Under the pieces are notes generated by a model, which was not told the DNA's origin, did not search any database, and was given only the letters and a program-made list of their open reading frames with translations. Made by a program: the position numbers and the translations under genes. Positions 55,461 to 64,000 of a stretch of 64,000 nt of DNA are shown piece by piece. Location of the stretch: positions 1 through 64,000 of the forward strand of contig NZ_LR656179.1 in NCBI RefSeq assembly GCF_902168435.1, read 5' to 3'. Numbering within the stretch: position 1 is the first letter of the stretch; each line of letters opens with the position of its first letter. The stretch comes from Bacillus marasmi (GTDB lineage Bacteria; Bacillota; Bacilli; Bacillales; Cytobacillaceae).

Positions 55461-56186
55461 ATGTGGATTTTCTTAACGGTTCAGCTATTTACAATTAGTC
55501 TATTTCTAATTCTCGGCTGGGCTATTCGTAACAAAAAGGCCTACTCGCTTATTTCAGGATTTGCGACTCGTCCTGAAGAAGAACAACAGCAATTAATCGA
55601 TAATGGATATCCGCAAAAAACTGGAGCAATGCTTCAATTAACCGCCATCGGAATGCTATTATTATTACCGCTTGCATTTACCAAGTTTAAATTTGCGATG
55701 GAGTTTGAGTTTGGATTCATGCTTTTCTTCTTACTTGGTGGTTTTATTTACTTATCAAAATTTGAACTTCCTCACAAACGGAAGCGCGCTTATATTATTA
55801 GTACTTCTTTCTTTGTTCTCATAACTGGATTTGTTGTCGGACTTTATGTGCTAGGTTATCAAGACTATGAGTTAGTGACTAAAGAACAATCATTTGAGAT
55901 TACCGGAATGTATGGAGATGAATGGGAGATTAGTGATATTAAGAGAGTTGAACTACTTGAGGAGATACCAAAGGTTACTTCCAAACAAAATGGATTTGGT
56001 TTATCCACTTTGGCAAAAGGCTATTTTACTGTGACTGGATACGGGCGTAGCTTGTTATTTATTCAAAAAGACCATTCCCCGTATCTTTATATCGAAGTAG
56101 GAGACCAAAAAATCTTCATCAACCACGAACAACCAGACATAACAAAACAATGGTATGACGAACTAAATATCGCTGTAACGCATTAA
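55461..56186 (+). CDS. DUF3784-type membrane protein with C-terminal PH-like domain
   Basis: A 241-residue protein with four hydrophobic segments (about 3-21, 57-76, 82-100 and 110-132). The N-terminal part, AYSLISGFATRPEEE...NGYPQKTG, resembles DUF3784 membrane proteins; the C-terminal 100 residues look like a small beta-rich, PH-like domain. Function unknown. AGGAGG 6 bp before ATG. Its last three codons lie inside a large palindrome, so the C-terminal sequence may have been altered by that insertion. Confidence 0.65.
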   Translation: MWIFLTVQLFTISLFLILGWAIRNKKAYSLISGFATRPEEEQQQLIDNGYPQKTGAMLQLTAIGMLLLLPLAFTKFKFAMEFEFGFMLFFLLGGFIYLSKFELPHKRKRAYIISTSFFVLITGFVVGLYVLGYQDYELVTKEQSFEITGMYGDEWEISDIKRVELLEEIPKVTSKQNGFGLSTLAKGYFTVTGYGRSLLFIQKDHSPYLYIEVGDQKIFINHEQPDITKQWYDELNIAVTH

Positions 56187-56224
56187 CGTGCTGGGGGACA
56201 GTCCCCCAGCACGTTAATGCGTTA
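56176..56224. repeat. GGGGGACAGTCCCCC palindrome, copy 4
   Basis: Perfect 24-bp arms around central A (56200); the longest copy in the window. It includes the stop codon (56184-56186) and last codons of the upstream gene. Confidence 0.92.
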
Positions 56225-56230
56225 AAAGGT

Positions 56231-56261
56231 TGATAGCGCCGGCAAATCGCCAGCGCTATCA
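56231..56261 (-). terminator. Terminator after the flotillin remnant
   Basis: TGATAGCGCCGGC / GCCAGCGCTATCA, one wobble in a 13-bp stem with 5-nt loop; on the minus strand followed by ACCTTTTAAC. Confidence 0.7.
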
Positions 56262-56268
56262 CAATAAC

Positions 56269-57543
56269 CTAAATATCCTCTAGACGATCTTTTGTCGTGT
56301 CTTTTTGTAATTCTTTAACTACAGAAACTTCCGACTCAATATTTTTTCGAACAGGTGATGCTTTTCCTGAGAAGTTTTCAATAAGTTCTTTCACATCAAT
56401 CCCTGATGATGCCTTCAACGATTCCTGTAATGTGGCCATCAGGTTAGTCGCATAACCGGTTACCTTATTAGCACCGCTGTTTGGACCGTTAGAGCCTGTA
56501 TCAACAACCGTAATTTTATCAATATTACCGAGTGGTGCAGCGACTTGCTTTGCGTATTCAGGAAGCATTTTCATAATCATATCGAGAATCGCTGCTTGCC
56601 CGAACTGCTCGAAGGCTTCGGCAATTTTTTCCTTTGCTTCTGCTTCAGCAACCCCTTTTAAACGAATAATTTCAGCTTCTGCTTCCCCTTGAGCTCGTTG
56701 TGCATCAGCTTTCGCTAAACCATCAATACGCACTTTTTCCGCTTCAGCTTTTGCCATTGCCTCAATCCGATACTTATTAGCATCCGCATCGTAAATTTGC
56801 TTAGCCTTTTGCGCGGCAGCTGACTGCTCTACGGAGTAACGGTCTGCGTCCGCTTTCTTTTTAACCTCTGAGTCATATTGCTTTTCACGACGTAAGATTT
56901 CTTTTTCTTCAAGCTCGATTTGCTTTTGACGTTCAATGATTTTAACTGTCATTTCTTGTTCAGTTACTTCCTGCTTCGAACGTGCCGTTTCTAAATCATA
57001 GGCTTGGTCAGCACGAGCTTTTGCAATATCCTGCTCACGGCGGAACTCCGCGATTTTTAACTGATTTAATTTTTCTGCTTCAGCAATTTCTGTTGCTCGT
57101 TCAAGCTCAGCCTTTTTCGCTTCTTTTGCAGCCTCTGCTCGTCTGATACGGGTTTCTTTTTCCGCATCTGCAGTCGCAATATCGGCATCACGTTTCACTT
57201 GGGCGATACGTGGTTTACCAAGCGAATCTAAGTATCCATTTTTATCTCGAACATCTTTAATGGTAAAAGAAACGATAACAAGCCCCATTTTCGCTAAATC
57301 CTGGGAGGCAACGCGTTGCACTTCCTGTGAAAATTTATCACGATTTTTATAGATTTCTTCGACGGTCATTGAACCAAGTATTGAGCGCAGATGACCCTCT
57401 AATACCTCACGTGCTTCATTTTCACGATCCTGCTTTGTTTTTCCAAGAAATTGCTCTGCAGCTGTGGCAATTTCACTTATGGAGCTACCAATTTTTATGA
57501 TGGCAGTACCATCTGCTGTAACCGGTACACCTTGCTCGGTATA
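56269..57543 (-). pseudogene. floT: 5'-truncated flotillin (FloT/YuaG-like)
   Basis: The frame encodes FloT from TEQGVPVTADGTA onwards: rest of the SPFH domain (AAEQFLGK, LRSILGSMTVEEIY), the long Glu/Ala-rich coiled coil (EKIAEAFEQFGQAAI) and the C-terminal assembly tail. About 90 N-terminal residues including the membrane hairpin are missing. Immediately upstream of Tyr (57541-57543) the frame hits TAA and homology stops. An internal ATG (57369) could give a 366-residue soluble fragment, but it cannot anchor in the membrane like normal FloT. The intact family helps organise functional membrane microdomains. Confidence 0.88.
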
Positions 57544-58128
57544 TTATCTTTATATTAACATTGTACAAAATTATATTGTTCTATCTAATCATTGATATTA
57601 TAGTGTTTTCTCAATTAACCTTAGTGTACAACACAAAAAAACGTACATAACTCTATAAATTATGTACACTTATTATTTTTATCTCTCCTATTTTATCGTT
57701 AATGAAAACCTCCAATATTATTGAATTTATATCTAACCAATAATCCAAATACATTTTGTGGTTATTGATATCGACACTATATTCTAAGAGAAATCCCCCC
57801 ACAAAGTTTTTTAAAACTGATCCTCGTTATTGAGCAGTATACCTCTTTTGCCCAGTAGATGTTAAAAAATAATGAAGCGTAAGTCAATTTGACTTAGGCC
57901 TATTTCATATTACGTTAGCTAACGAAAATGAACAATAGAGTAAAAACAAGCATTACATTTGCTCCATCTCTAACTCTTTATTATCTAAAGAACAAATGTC
58001 TCATAATTTGTCCTTAAACCTTGATGTTTTGACGTTCGTAATTTGTAACAAGTAGCCTGATGCATTTTGTTTATTTAAGCAGTAAGGAGTGGATGAATTT
58101 TATACCCGGTCAATCCTCCATATCATAT
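57544..58128. other. AT-rich non-coding region at a genome junction
   Basis: 585 bp starting where flotillin homology stops. Strongly AT-rich; no convincing gene, RNA or terminator was recognised. It holds short inverted motifs such as GTACATAACTCTATAAATTATGTAC near 57645 but no clear attachment-site duplication. Marks the left edge of a probably acquired segment. Confidence 0.5.
57645..57666. repeat. Short inverted repeat
   Basis: GTACATAA and TTATGTAC arms separated by about 9 nt in the junction region; too short to assign a role. Confidence 0.4.
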
Positions 58129-59355
58129 TCACTTTATATGCAAAGCATGTTTATCATTAAATTGTTTATCAATTTTTTGAGTTATTATACCTATACTCCT
58201 TACCGATGGCTCTTCTCTATTTATACTCTTTCCTACAAGACTAAAAGATGTTGGTATTAGACAAATAGTAATGTTTTTATTGACCTTAAATATTTTAGAG
58301 AATCTAATCAGTAATCCAATAAATCGAGTCTGTATAATAAAAAATACTAGATTGTCTTTGTTTCGATATTTTAAAGATAAATAAATTGTTGAAATAACCT
58401 TCGCAATTACAATATTCAAATCGGACGATAAATTTACTTCATTAATATTATTGTATTTACATAATTCCGTTTGAAAATTACTCGAGATTTCTTTTGATAT
58501 ATAATCGGAATAACCATATTTTTTAAAATAGATTTTTCTTGTAGTAGACGACATAACAACTTTCTTTCTTTCCTGAAAAGAAATCAAAGAATGTAAAGTA
58601 CCACCAGAATTATACTTCTTTTGATATTCAATTGCTTTTTCTGATTTATCAATGATTGTTTTTCTTTCGTAATAGTGAATATTATTTTTTTTAACGACAA
58701 AGTAGATTTTTTGTAATTCATAAATATATTCATAAGTATTGGATAAATAATTAAATTCATACTTATTCGTATACCACTCAATTAGTTTAGAGTTTTTTAA
58801 TTTTGTTAAATACTTGAATAATTTAGTGTCGTTGACAAAATAGCTTTCATAAGTAAAGATAACATTTAAGCTTGCTTCTATGTTTCTAAGAGAACCACGA
58901 ACAACATTATTTAAGTTGCTTGGTTGCATGACAGGATCTGGAATATAATAATTATTGCTAACTTTACATTTTTTATTCTTAAAAGATCTTTCATACATTA
59001 TAAACTGAGAAGATGTTGTATCCCTTCTGTTGAGCATAATCTTCCAGTCTCTTAATACTATATCTTCGAGTTCTTTATCAATTGAGAAAAAGTCTTTATT
59101 TATACTTAATATGGTTTCTATATTCGCAATAATACTCGAAAGCTCTACTTGAATTAGTTTAAATCCCATCAGTTTTTTTCTATGCTCAGGGACGTAATCG
59201 ACAATAAAGTAGATAGTAAGGGCCAATAATATACCCATTGATGCATCATATAAAAGCTTATTATTATCTACTATCCCTCCACACCACAATTTGACTATAA
59301 CAGTAATGCAACCTATAGCGATAAAGAATATCAAGTAATTAATTTTCTCTTTCAA
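58129..59355 (-). CDS. Membrane-anchored protein of unknown function
   Basis: A 408-residue protein not recognised. Two N-terminal membrane helices (about 6-24 and 35-52) are followed by a Lys/Asn/Tyr-rich cytoplasmic region. Near residues 335-360 is a moderately hydrophobic stretch (NLVFFIIQTRFIGLLI). Strongly AT-biased codon use, unlike the conserved core. TTG start supported by GGTGAGGATGAT. It stands alone between the flotillin break and the type I restriction locus; membrane-anchored genes in such places are sometimes phage-defence effectors, which is only a suggestion. Confidence 0.6.
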   Translation of the reverse strand: MKEKINYLIFFIAIGCITVIVKLWCGGIVDNNKLLYDASMGILLALTIYFIVDYVPEHRKKLMGFKLIQVELSSIIANIETILSINKDFFSIDKELEDIVLRDWKIMLNRRDTTSSQFIMYERSFKNKKCKVSNNYYIPDPVMQPSNLNNVVRGSLRNIEASLNVIFTYESYFVNDTKLFKYLTKLKNSKLIEWYTNKYEFNYLSNTYEYIYELQKIYFVVKKNNIHYYERKTIIDKSEKAIEYQKKYNSGGTLHSLISFQERKKVVMSSTTRKIYFKKYGYSDYISKEISSNFQTELCKYNNINEVNLSSDLNIVIAKVISTIYLSLKYRNKDNLVFFIIQTRFIGLLIRFSKIFKVNKNITICLIPTSFSLVGKSINREEPSVRSIGIITQKIDKQFNDKHALHIK

Positions 59356-59582
59356 AATATCATCCTCACCTAACGTACCGGGAACAAGGCCCGACTTCTA
59401 ATCTCCAAATTAAATATTAACAACAAATACCCTTTTATTCATTTTTACACAAGTTACCGTTTGACTTATTATTACAAAACGTAAATATATTATTAATTTA
59501 ACTTAAATAATATAAAAGCATCATTCATGGATTAATAGATAAACTACCAAGGGTATGGATCGATAATTATTAAACATTGAAG

Positions 59583-60416
59583 TTAATTGTTTACTGAAAT
59601 TTGTCTTGTTTCTGGATTGTATCTCACACACTTATCAGTGGTTTTGTCAATCGTATAACCAATCATTTTTTTATGAGAAGGATTATAATTCCTTCCCATG
59701 TTAAACTCTTTTCTTATTGTTAATATTAGCTCATGTGCAATTTGTCTTATAGCAGCATGGAGCGGAGACCTTATAGGAATTCCAGGTACATATTTGTCAC
59801 CTGGTTTATAAGAATCTAGAGATTTAACATCATGGTATTCCATACTACTTAATGCTTTTTCTAAATAATACATATCAAAATTCACCTTAGAATCTATATG
59901 CGCTCCTCCACTTTTGTTTACAAAATACTTTATTAAGTCTAAACGAGAAATCACAAGTTTACTACCTGGTTTCTGTTCTAACATTATAAGCCCATCATTA
60001 TTATCCTTGTTGTAAATAAAGATAGGGGAATTAGCCCAATCATCAAAACTAACCCAAGTTTTGTGATTTATATTTCTATTAAGATTAGGAACAAAGATTA
60101 ATTCTTGATTAACAACACGGCCATTTTCAATTTCCGGTTTAAATACTGGAGTTATTAAGGTAATCAAATGAATTATATCGTCTTGTTTAGGGTAAGTATT
60201 AGATGTTGAACAAAACATCATATCTTCCTTCCTTTTCAGTAATGAAAAAAGGCTTTTAGAACTAGGTCCATCATATGCTAACACCCTAATAAGAGTTGCA
60301 AGCGGTAAAGCATAGTTCATTTTCCCCGAGTCTAATTGAACGCAGTAGTCAATAAGTAAATCTAATTGATTCGATAAATCTTCTATTAAATCACTTTCAG
60401 TTCTTCTATAATTCAT
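59583..60416 (-). CDS. Hypothetical protein
   Basis: A 277-residue soluble protein without a recognised domain. It begins MNYRRTESDLIEDLSNQLDLL; the ATG at 60416 has GGAG 9 bp upstream, whereas a TTG eleven codons earlier has no site. Near residues 218-260 is RSPLHAAIRQIAHELILTI, a charged amphipathic helix. The pattern of a hydrophobic N-terminal helix bundle and a C-terminal tail with KMIGYTIDKTTDKC is reminiscent of cargo genes in restriction islands. Function unknown. Confidence 0.6.
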   Translation of the reverse strand: MNYRRTESDLIEDLSNQLDLLIDYCVQLDSGKMNYALPLATLIRVLAYDGPSSKSLFSLLKRKEDMMFCSTSNTYPKQDDIIHLITLITPVFKPEIENGRVVNQELIFVPNLNRNINHKTWVSFDDWANSPIFIYNKDNNDGLIMLEQKPGSKLVISRLDLIKYFVNKSGGAHIDSKVNFDMYYLEKALSSMEYHDVKSLDSYKPGDKYVPGIPIRSPLHAAIRQIAHELILTIRKEFNMGRNYNPSHKKMIGYTIDKTTDKCVRYNPETRQISVNN

Positions 60417-60626
60417 TTTAATAGGCTCCAATCTATCAAATATTGTCAATTATAAATAAAAATAGTTAAAATTAAGCCACTTGAGACAAAGAGATTTCCC
60501 ATTTAGTAAGTACCACTACTGCCATAACCTCGATTGACAAGATATTTACACAAGTCACCACCATTATTACCAATTTAGAAACGTCAAAAGACCGCGTTTA
60601 CAACTTTATAGATTTAGTTAAATAAA

Positions 60627-60661
60627 AAAGTCTAATCCCACTGTAAAGGATTAGGCTTTTT
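60627..60661. terminator. Terminator downstream of hsdR
   Basis: AGTCTAATCC / GGATTAGGCT stem (one wobble), flanked by AAAAAA and TTTTTT so able to act in both directions. The remaining 60417-60792 gap shows nothing else. Confidence 0.75.
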
Positions 60662-60792
60662 TCTGATATTATGGCCATTTAAATCAGAACACGTTTTTTA
60701 TATTTAATTTTTTTATTCTTAAAACGACATGTGAGAACGCGGATTTCAGCACACTTTTCATTACGACGTGTGCGGTTGGTAATATCTCTTTG

Positions 60793-63700
60793 CTATAATA
60801 AATCAAACTCTAATTGTGCCATTAATTCAGCTTGTTTGATTACTGTTTCAACAGCTTCCTTCTGTAGATCAGGTGGATACCCATATTTTTTTAGTAATCT
60901 CCTTACAGTTACCCGCATTTTCGCTCTTGCTGATTCTCGCAAGTTCCAATCAATACTCATATTCTCTTTTATTGACTTTGTGAGTTCATGTGCAATGAGT
61001 TTAAGTGTATCGTCTCCCAAAACTTGTTCTGCTGTTTCATGCGATGCCAAAGCATCATAGAATGCAATTTCCTCTTTAATTAAGCCTGTTTGTTCTCCTC
61101 GTTTATGAGCTAAATCCATATCTTTTGCTAAAGCAATTAGTTCTTCTATAACTTTTGATGTTTCAATCGCTCGTTTATTGTATTTATTTAACGCTCCTTC
61201 TAACATCTCGGAGAATTTGCGTGCTTTAATTAAATTTATTCGTTGGATACTCTTTACTTTGCCATTTAATAAACGGTTCAATAATTCAACTGCCAAATTT
61301 TTATGTTGCATAGCTTTAACGTCTTCCAAGAACTTATCCGATAGTATTGATATGTCTGGATTTTCTAAACCAAGTGTTTCATAAATATCAACTACTTCTT
61401 CTGAGATGACTGATTTGGAGATTAATTGATTAATCTGAGCTTCCATTTGTGCGTTTGTTTTCTTTTTACTGCCATCCCCAATGTTTTTTACAAGACTTGC
61501 TTTTACAGCTTTAAAGAAGCCTATTTCCGCATTTAGGTCTTGTGCTTCGGGTGTAGTTGCACATAAAGCAAATGCCTTAGAAAGTTCTGTTACTGTATTT
61601 AGAAAGCGTTTTTTCTCTTCTTCACCGAGACCTAAAACATAATCCATTGTAGAAATTATGGAGTTCATTCTTTCAGTTGCTTTTTCAGATAGATACCCTT
61701 TGTATTCATGCTCATACAACATTTCAAGGATAACTTCATATTTTTCTAACATGATATTCACTGCAACTGATGTATCAACACCTGCTGTCGCCTTATCGCT
61801 TTCCGTATATTGATGTAGAGCTTCTTTTAAATTTTCCGCAATACCAATGTAGTCAACAATTAATCCACCAGGCTTATCTTTAAATACACGATTCACCCTT
61901 GCAATTGCCTGCATTAAGTTATGCCCTTTCATCGGCTTATCAACGTACATTGTGTTCATTGAAGGCACATCAAATCCTGTTAACCACATATCTCGAACAA
62001 TAACAATCTTTAACGGGTCATCATTATCCTTCATCCTTTTTGCTAAATATTCACGTCTCTTTTTATTACCGATAAATGGTTGCCATTCAACAGCGTCACT
62101 TGATGAGCCTGTCATAACAATTTTTATGACTCCTTTATCATCATCATCTGAATGCCAATCAGGTCTCAGTTTCACGATTTCCTTATATAAATCAATTGCA
62201 ATACGTCTCGACATAACGACTATCATTGACTTTCCAAATATCGCTTGTTGACGTTCTTCGAAATGTTTTATTACATCTTCTGCGAAACGCTTTAACCTGT
62301 TTTCAGCACCAGCTAATGCCTCTAAACGTGACCATTTTGATTTTAAACGTTCTTTAACCGACTGTTCTTGGTCTTCTGTAATTTCCTCGTATTCATCATC
62401 TAAATGAAGATCACTCGGTAAATTAAGAGGGATAATTCGACTCTCATAAAAGATTTTTACTGTTGCACCATCTTCAACAGCTTGTGTCATATCGTAAATA
62501 TCAATGTATTCACCAAAAACTGCGGGTGTATTTTTATCAGTAGCTTCGATAGGTGTTCCAGTGAATCCAATGAACGAGGCGTTTGGCAAAGCGTCTCGTA
62601 CATATTTTGCAAATCCATACTTCGTATCGGCATCATTGCCACGAATTGTTGCTCCGAAACCGTATTGAGAACGGTGAGCTTCATCTGCCATGACTATAAC
62701 GTTACTACGATCTGTTAAGCAAGGCATGATGCCAGATTCCTCGTCAGGAGCGAATTTCTGTAAGGTCGTAAAAATAATACCACCTGATTCAACGGACAAA
62801 AGTTGTCGAAGTTCATCACGCCCATTCGCTTGGCTTGGTGTTTGACGTAGGATGTCGCTTGAAATAGAGAATGTATTAAATAATTGATCGTCTAAATCAT
62901 TTCGGTCAGTTAGTACAACAATGGTTGGATTGTTCATTGCTTGGATTAACTTACCTGCATAAAAAACCATCGACAAACTCTTCCCAGATCCCTGTGTATG
63001 CCACACAACACCTATCTTACGGTCTCCTTGAACAGCAATCTTCGCCTTTTCTACGGCTTTATTTACAGCATGGAATTGATGATAGGCAGCCAATATTTTA
63101 TATGTATTCTCTCCATCAGACTGAAATAAAATAAAGTTGCGTATGATGTCCAAAAATCTTGATGGTTCCAACATTCCTTTTAATAACACTTCCAGTTGCG
63201 AAAGTGATGTAGGTGCAAGTTCAAGTCCATCAATTGTACGCCATTTCATAAAACGTTCTTCATTTGCAGTCAAAGACCCACAACGAGCATTTACTCCATC
63301 ACTCGTTATCATAAATGCATTGTAACGGAATAATGAAGGAATTGTTTGCTTATATGTTTGGAGTTGATTGTACCCTTCTGAAATGCCTGTAGCCTCGTTT
63401 GTAGCGCTCTTTAACTCAATTACTACTAATGGTAGACCATTTACGAAAACAAGCACATCAGGTCGCTTATTTTGATTTCCTTCTATGACTGTAAACTGAT
63501 TTACTGCAACAAAATCATTATTTGCGAAATTTTCAAAATCAAATAACCATACTTTTACTGTTGGATTGTAACCATCCTTACCTTGCAACTCAATATCCAA
63601 ACCATCTGTAACCATTTGATGGAATTTTTGATTGTTAATCACTACATTTGGTGATTCATTTGCTTCAATTTTTTGTACTGCAAGTTCTAATGCTTCTCTT

Positions 63701-63888
63701 GGAACTCTGTGATTAATACGAAATAAGGCTTCCCTTAATCGGCCTGTTAAAACCACATCTCGGTAACTATCTCGTTCAGGATAATCTCCTTCGTGAGCAA
63801 TATCAGGGCCAGCTAAAATGGAATAATCCATTTCAGCTAACCATTCAAGTGTTGCTTCCTCTAAATCTGACTCCATATACTTAAACAT
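60793..63888 (-). CDS. hsdR: Type I restriction enzyme, R subunit
   Basis: A 1031-residue motor and nuclease subunit. The N-terminal PD-(D/E)xK nuclease lies at [19 protein letters not shown]; the translocase has Walker [14 protein letters not shown] box [10 protein letters not shown], motif [10 protein letters not shown] and motif [13 protein letters not shown] helical C-terminal region contacts HsdM/HsdS. The start is taken as ATG 63888, one base after the hsdS stop (TAATATG), implying translational coupling; a longer form would overlap hsdS by 31 bp. It cleaves unmethylated foreign DNA together with HsdM and HsdS. Confidence 0.93.
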   Translation of the reverse strand: MFKYMESDLEEATLEWLAEMDYSILAGPDIAHEGDYPERDSYRDVVLTGRLREALFRINHRVPREALELAVQKIEANESPNVVINNQKFHQMVTDGLDIELQGKDGYNPTVKVWLFDFENFANNDFVAVNQFTVIEGNQNKRPDVLVFVNGLPLVVIELKSATNEATGISEGYNQLQTYKQTIPSLFRYNAFMITSDGVNARCGSLTANEERFMKWRTIDGLELAPTSLSQLEVLLKGMLEPSRFLDIIRNFILFQSDGENTYKILAAYHQFHAVNKAVEKAKIAVQGDRKIGVVWHTQGSGKSLSMVFYAGKLIQAMNNPTIVVLTDRNDLDDQLFNTFSISSDILRQTPSQANGRDELRQLLSVESGGIIFTTLQKFAPDEESGIMPCLTDRSNVIVMADEAHRSQYGFGATIRGNDADTKYGFAKYVRDALPNASFIGFTGTPIEATDKNTPAVFGEYIDIYDMTQAVEDGATVKIFYESRIIPLNLPSDLHLDDEYEEITEDQEQSVKERLKSKWSRLEALAGAENRLKRFAEDVIKHFEERQQAIFGKSMIVVMSRRIAIDLYKEIVKLRPDWHSDDDDKGVIKIVMTGSSSDAVEWQPFIGNKKRREYLAKRMKDNDDPLKIVIVRDMWLTGFDVPSMNTMYVDKPMKGHNLMQAIARVNRVFKDKPGGLIVDYIGIAENLKEALHQYTESDKATAGVDTSVAVNIMLEKYEVILEMLYEHEYKGYLSEKATERMNSIISTMDYVLGLGEEEKKRFLNTVTELSKAFALCATTPEAQDLNAEIGFFKAVKASLVKNIGDGSKKKTNAQMEAQINQLISKSVISEEVVDIYETLGLENPDISILSDKFLEDVKAMQHKNLAVELLNRLLNGKVKSIQRINLIKARKFSEMLEGALNKYNKRAIETSKVIEELIALAKDMDLAHKRGEQTGLIKEEIAFYDALASHETAEQVLGDDTLKLIAHELTKSIKENMSIDWNLRESARAKMRVTVRRLLKKYGYPPDLQKEAVETVIKQAELMAQLEFDLL

Positions 63889-63889
63889 A

Positions 63890-64000
63890 TTAGTCAACCA
63901 CACTTTCGTCTGGAACTTCAATCGCTCCAGAAAGAAGTTTTGGCAGTAGAGAATCTCTTAAATCTTCCAATATCCCTATCTCCACCGTCATTGAATAAAT
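63890..64000 (-). CDS. hsdS: Type I restriction specificity subunit, C-terminal end (partial)
   Basis: The last 36 codons of a gene that runs past the window end. The translation [21 protein letters not shown] is the classic C-terminal helix of HsdS target-recognition subunits. Stop codon TAA at 63890-63892. Gene order hsdS-hsdR means hsdM is expected just beyond the window. Confidence 0.85.
   Translation of the reverse strand: MYSMTVEIGILEDLRDSLLPKLLSGAIEVPDESVVD

Noticed and set aside
58060-58260. 66-codon plus-strand frame near the island edge
   Set aside because: Hydrophobic, low-complexity AT-rich translation without SD, overlapping the end of the minus-strand membrane protein gene.

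Overview
The window is a low-GC Bacillaceae chromosome (Bacillus sensu lato; species not resolvable from the sequence alone). The evidence is a 16S rRNA 5' end followed by a gene order that closely follows the B. subtilis ygxA-ygzB-perR-bcp-gsaB-ygaE-ygaD-ygaC-ygaB-sspE-fabL-yfhS-mutY-yfhP-yfhJ-sspK-yfhH-recX-yfhE-yfhD block, together with gamma-type and K-type small acid-soluble spore proteins and Bacillus-style ribosome binding sites.

Layout. 1-508: start of an rRNA operon (minus strand) with tandem P1/P2 promoters. 509-24895: the conserved ygxA-yfhD core, interrupted by a three-gene ABC-2 exporter, a K+ channel gene, a large orphan glutamate synthase and two small spore-coat-type genes. 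24984-25123: a dense cluster of DnaA boxes. 25167-34139: a tightly packed six-gene minus-strand operon joining 2-aminoethylphosphonate biosynthesis and cytidylyl activation (PEP mutase, phosphonopyruvate decarboxylase, cytidylyltransferase-transaminase fusion, Nudix) to a MurF-like ligase and an 871-residue amidoligase/ATP-grasp fusion. A divergent N-formylglutamate-amidohydrolase-like gene and a divergent-active-site spermidine synthase homologue lie next to it. This is the best candidate for an under-described system: a phosphonate-decorated, ATP-ligase-built peptide or glycan for the cell or spore surface.

36.2-43.4 kb: a LysR regulator, then a complete peptidoglycan-sugar salvage operon (murQ-murR-murP-mupG-nagA-nagB) with candidate MurR operators and a cre site. 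43.6-44.7 kb: a decay zone holding remnants of three genes and a block of short repeats. 44.9-50.8 kb: sulfide/persulfide detoxification (sqr, DUF1641, cstB-like persulfide dioxygenase-rhodanese) beside a two-component system with a cysteine-rich PAS domain and a TauE/SafE exporter; a CstR-type operator lies upstream of sqr. 51.1-55.2 kb: a MarR-controlled heterodimeric ABC multidrug exporter. 55.5-57.5 kb: a DUF3784-type membrane protein and a flotillin gene that has lost its 5' end at an abrupt junction. 57.5-64 kb: an AT-rich, probably acquired segment with two genes of unknown function, a type I restriction subunit (hsdR) and the 3' end of hsdS running off the window.

Three families of non-coding repeats run through the window: perfect palindromes centred on GGGGGACAGTCCCCC or a close variant (four copies, two of them reaching stop codons), two blocks of GCGGACAT-type units, and a tandem pair of nearly identical 120-bp elements. 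Everything here was read by eye. Protein names rest on recognised motifs, length and gene order, not on database searches.
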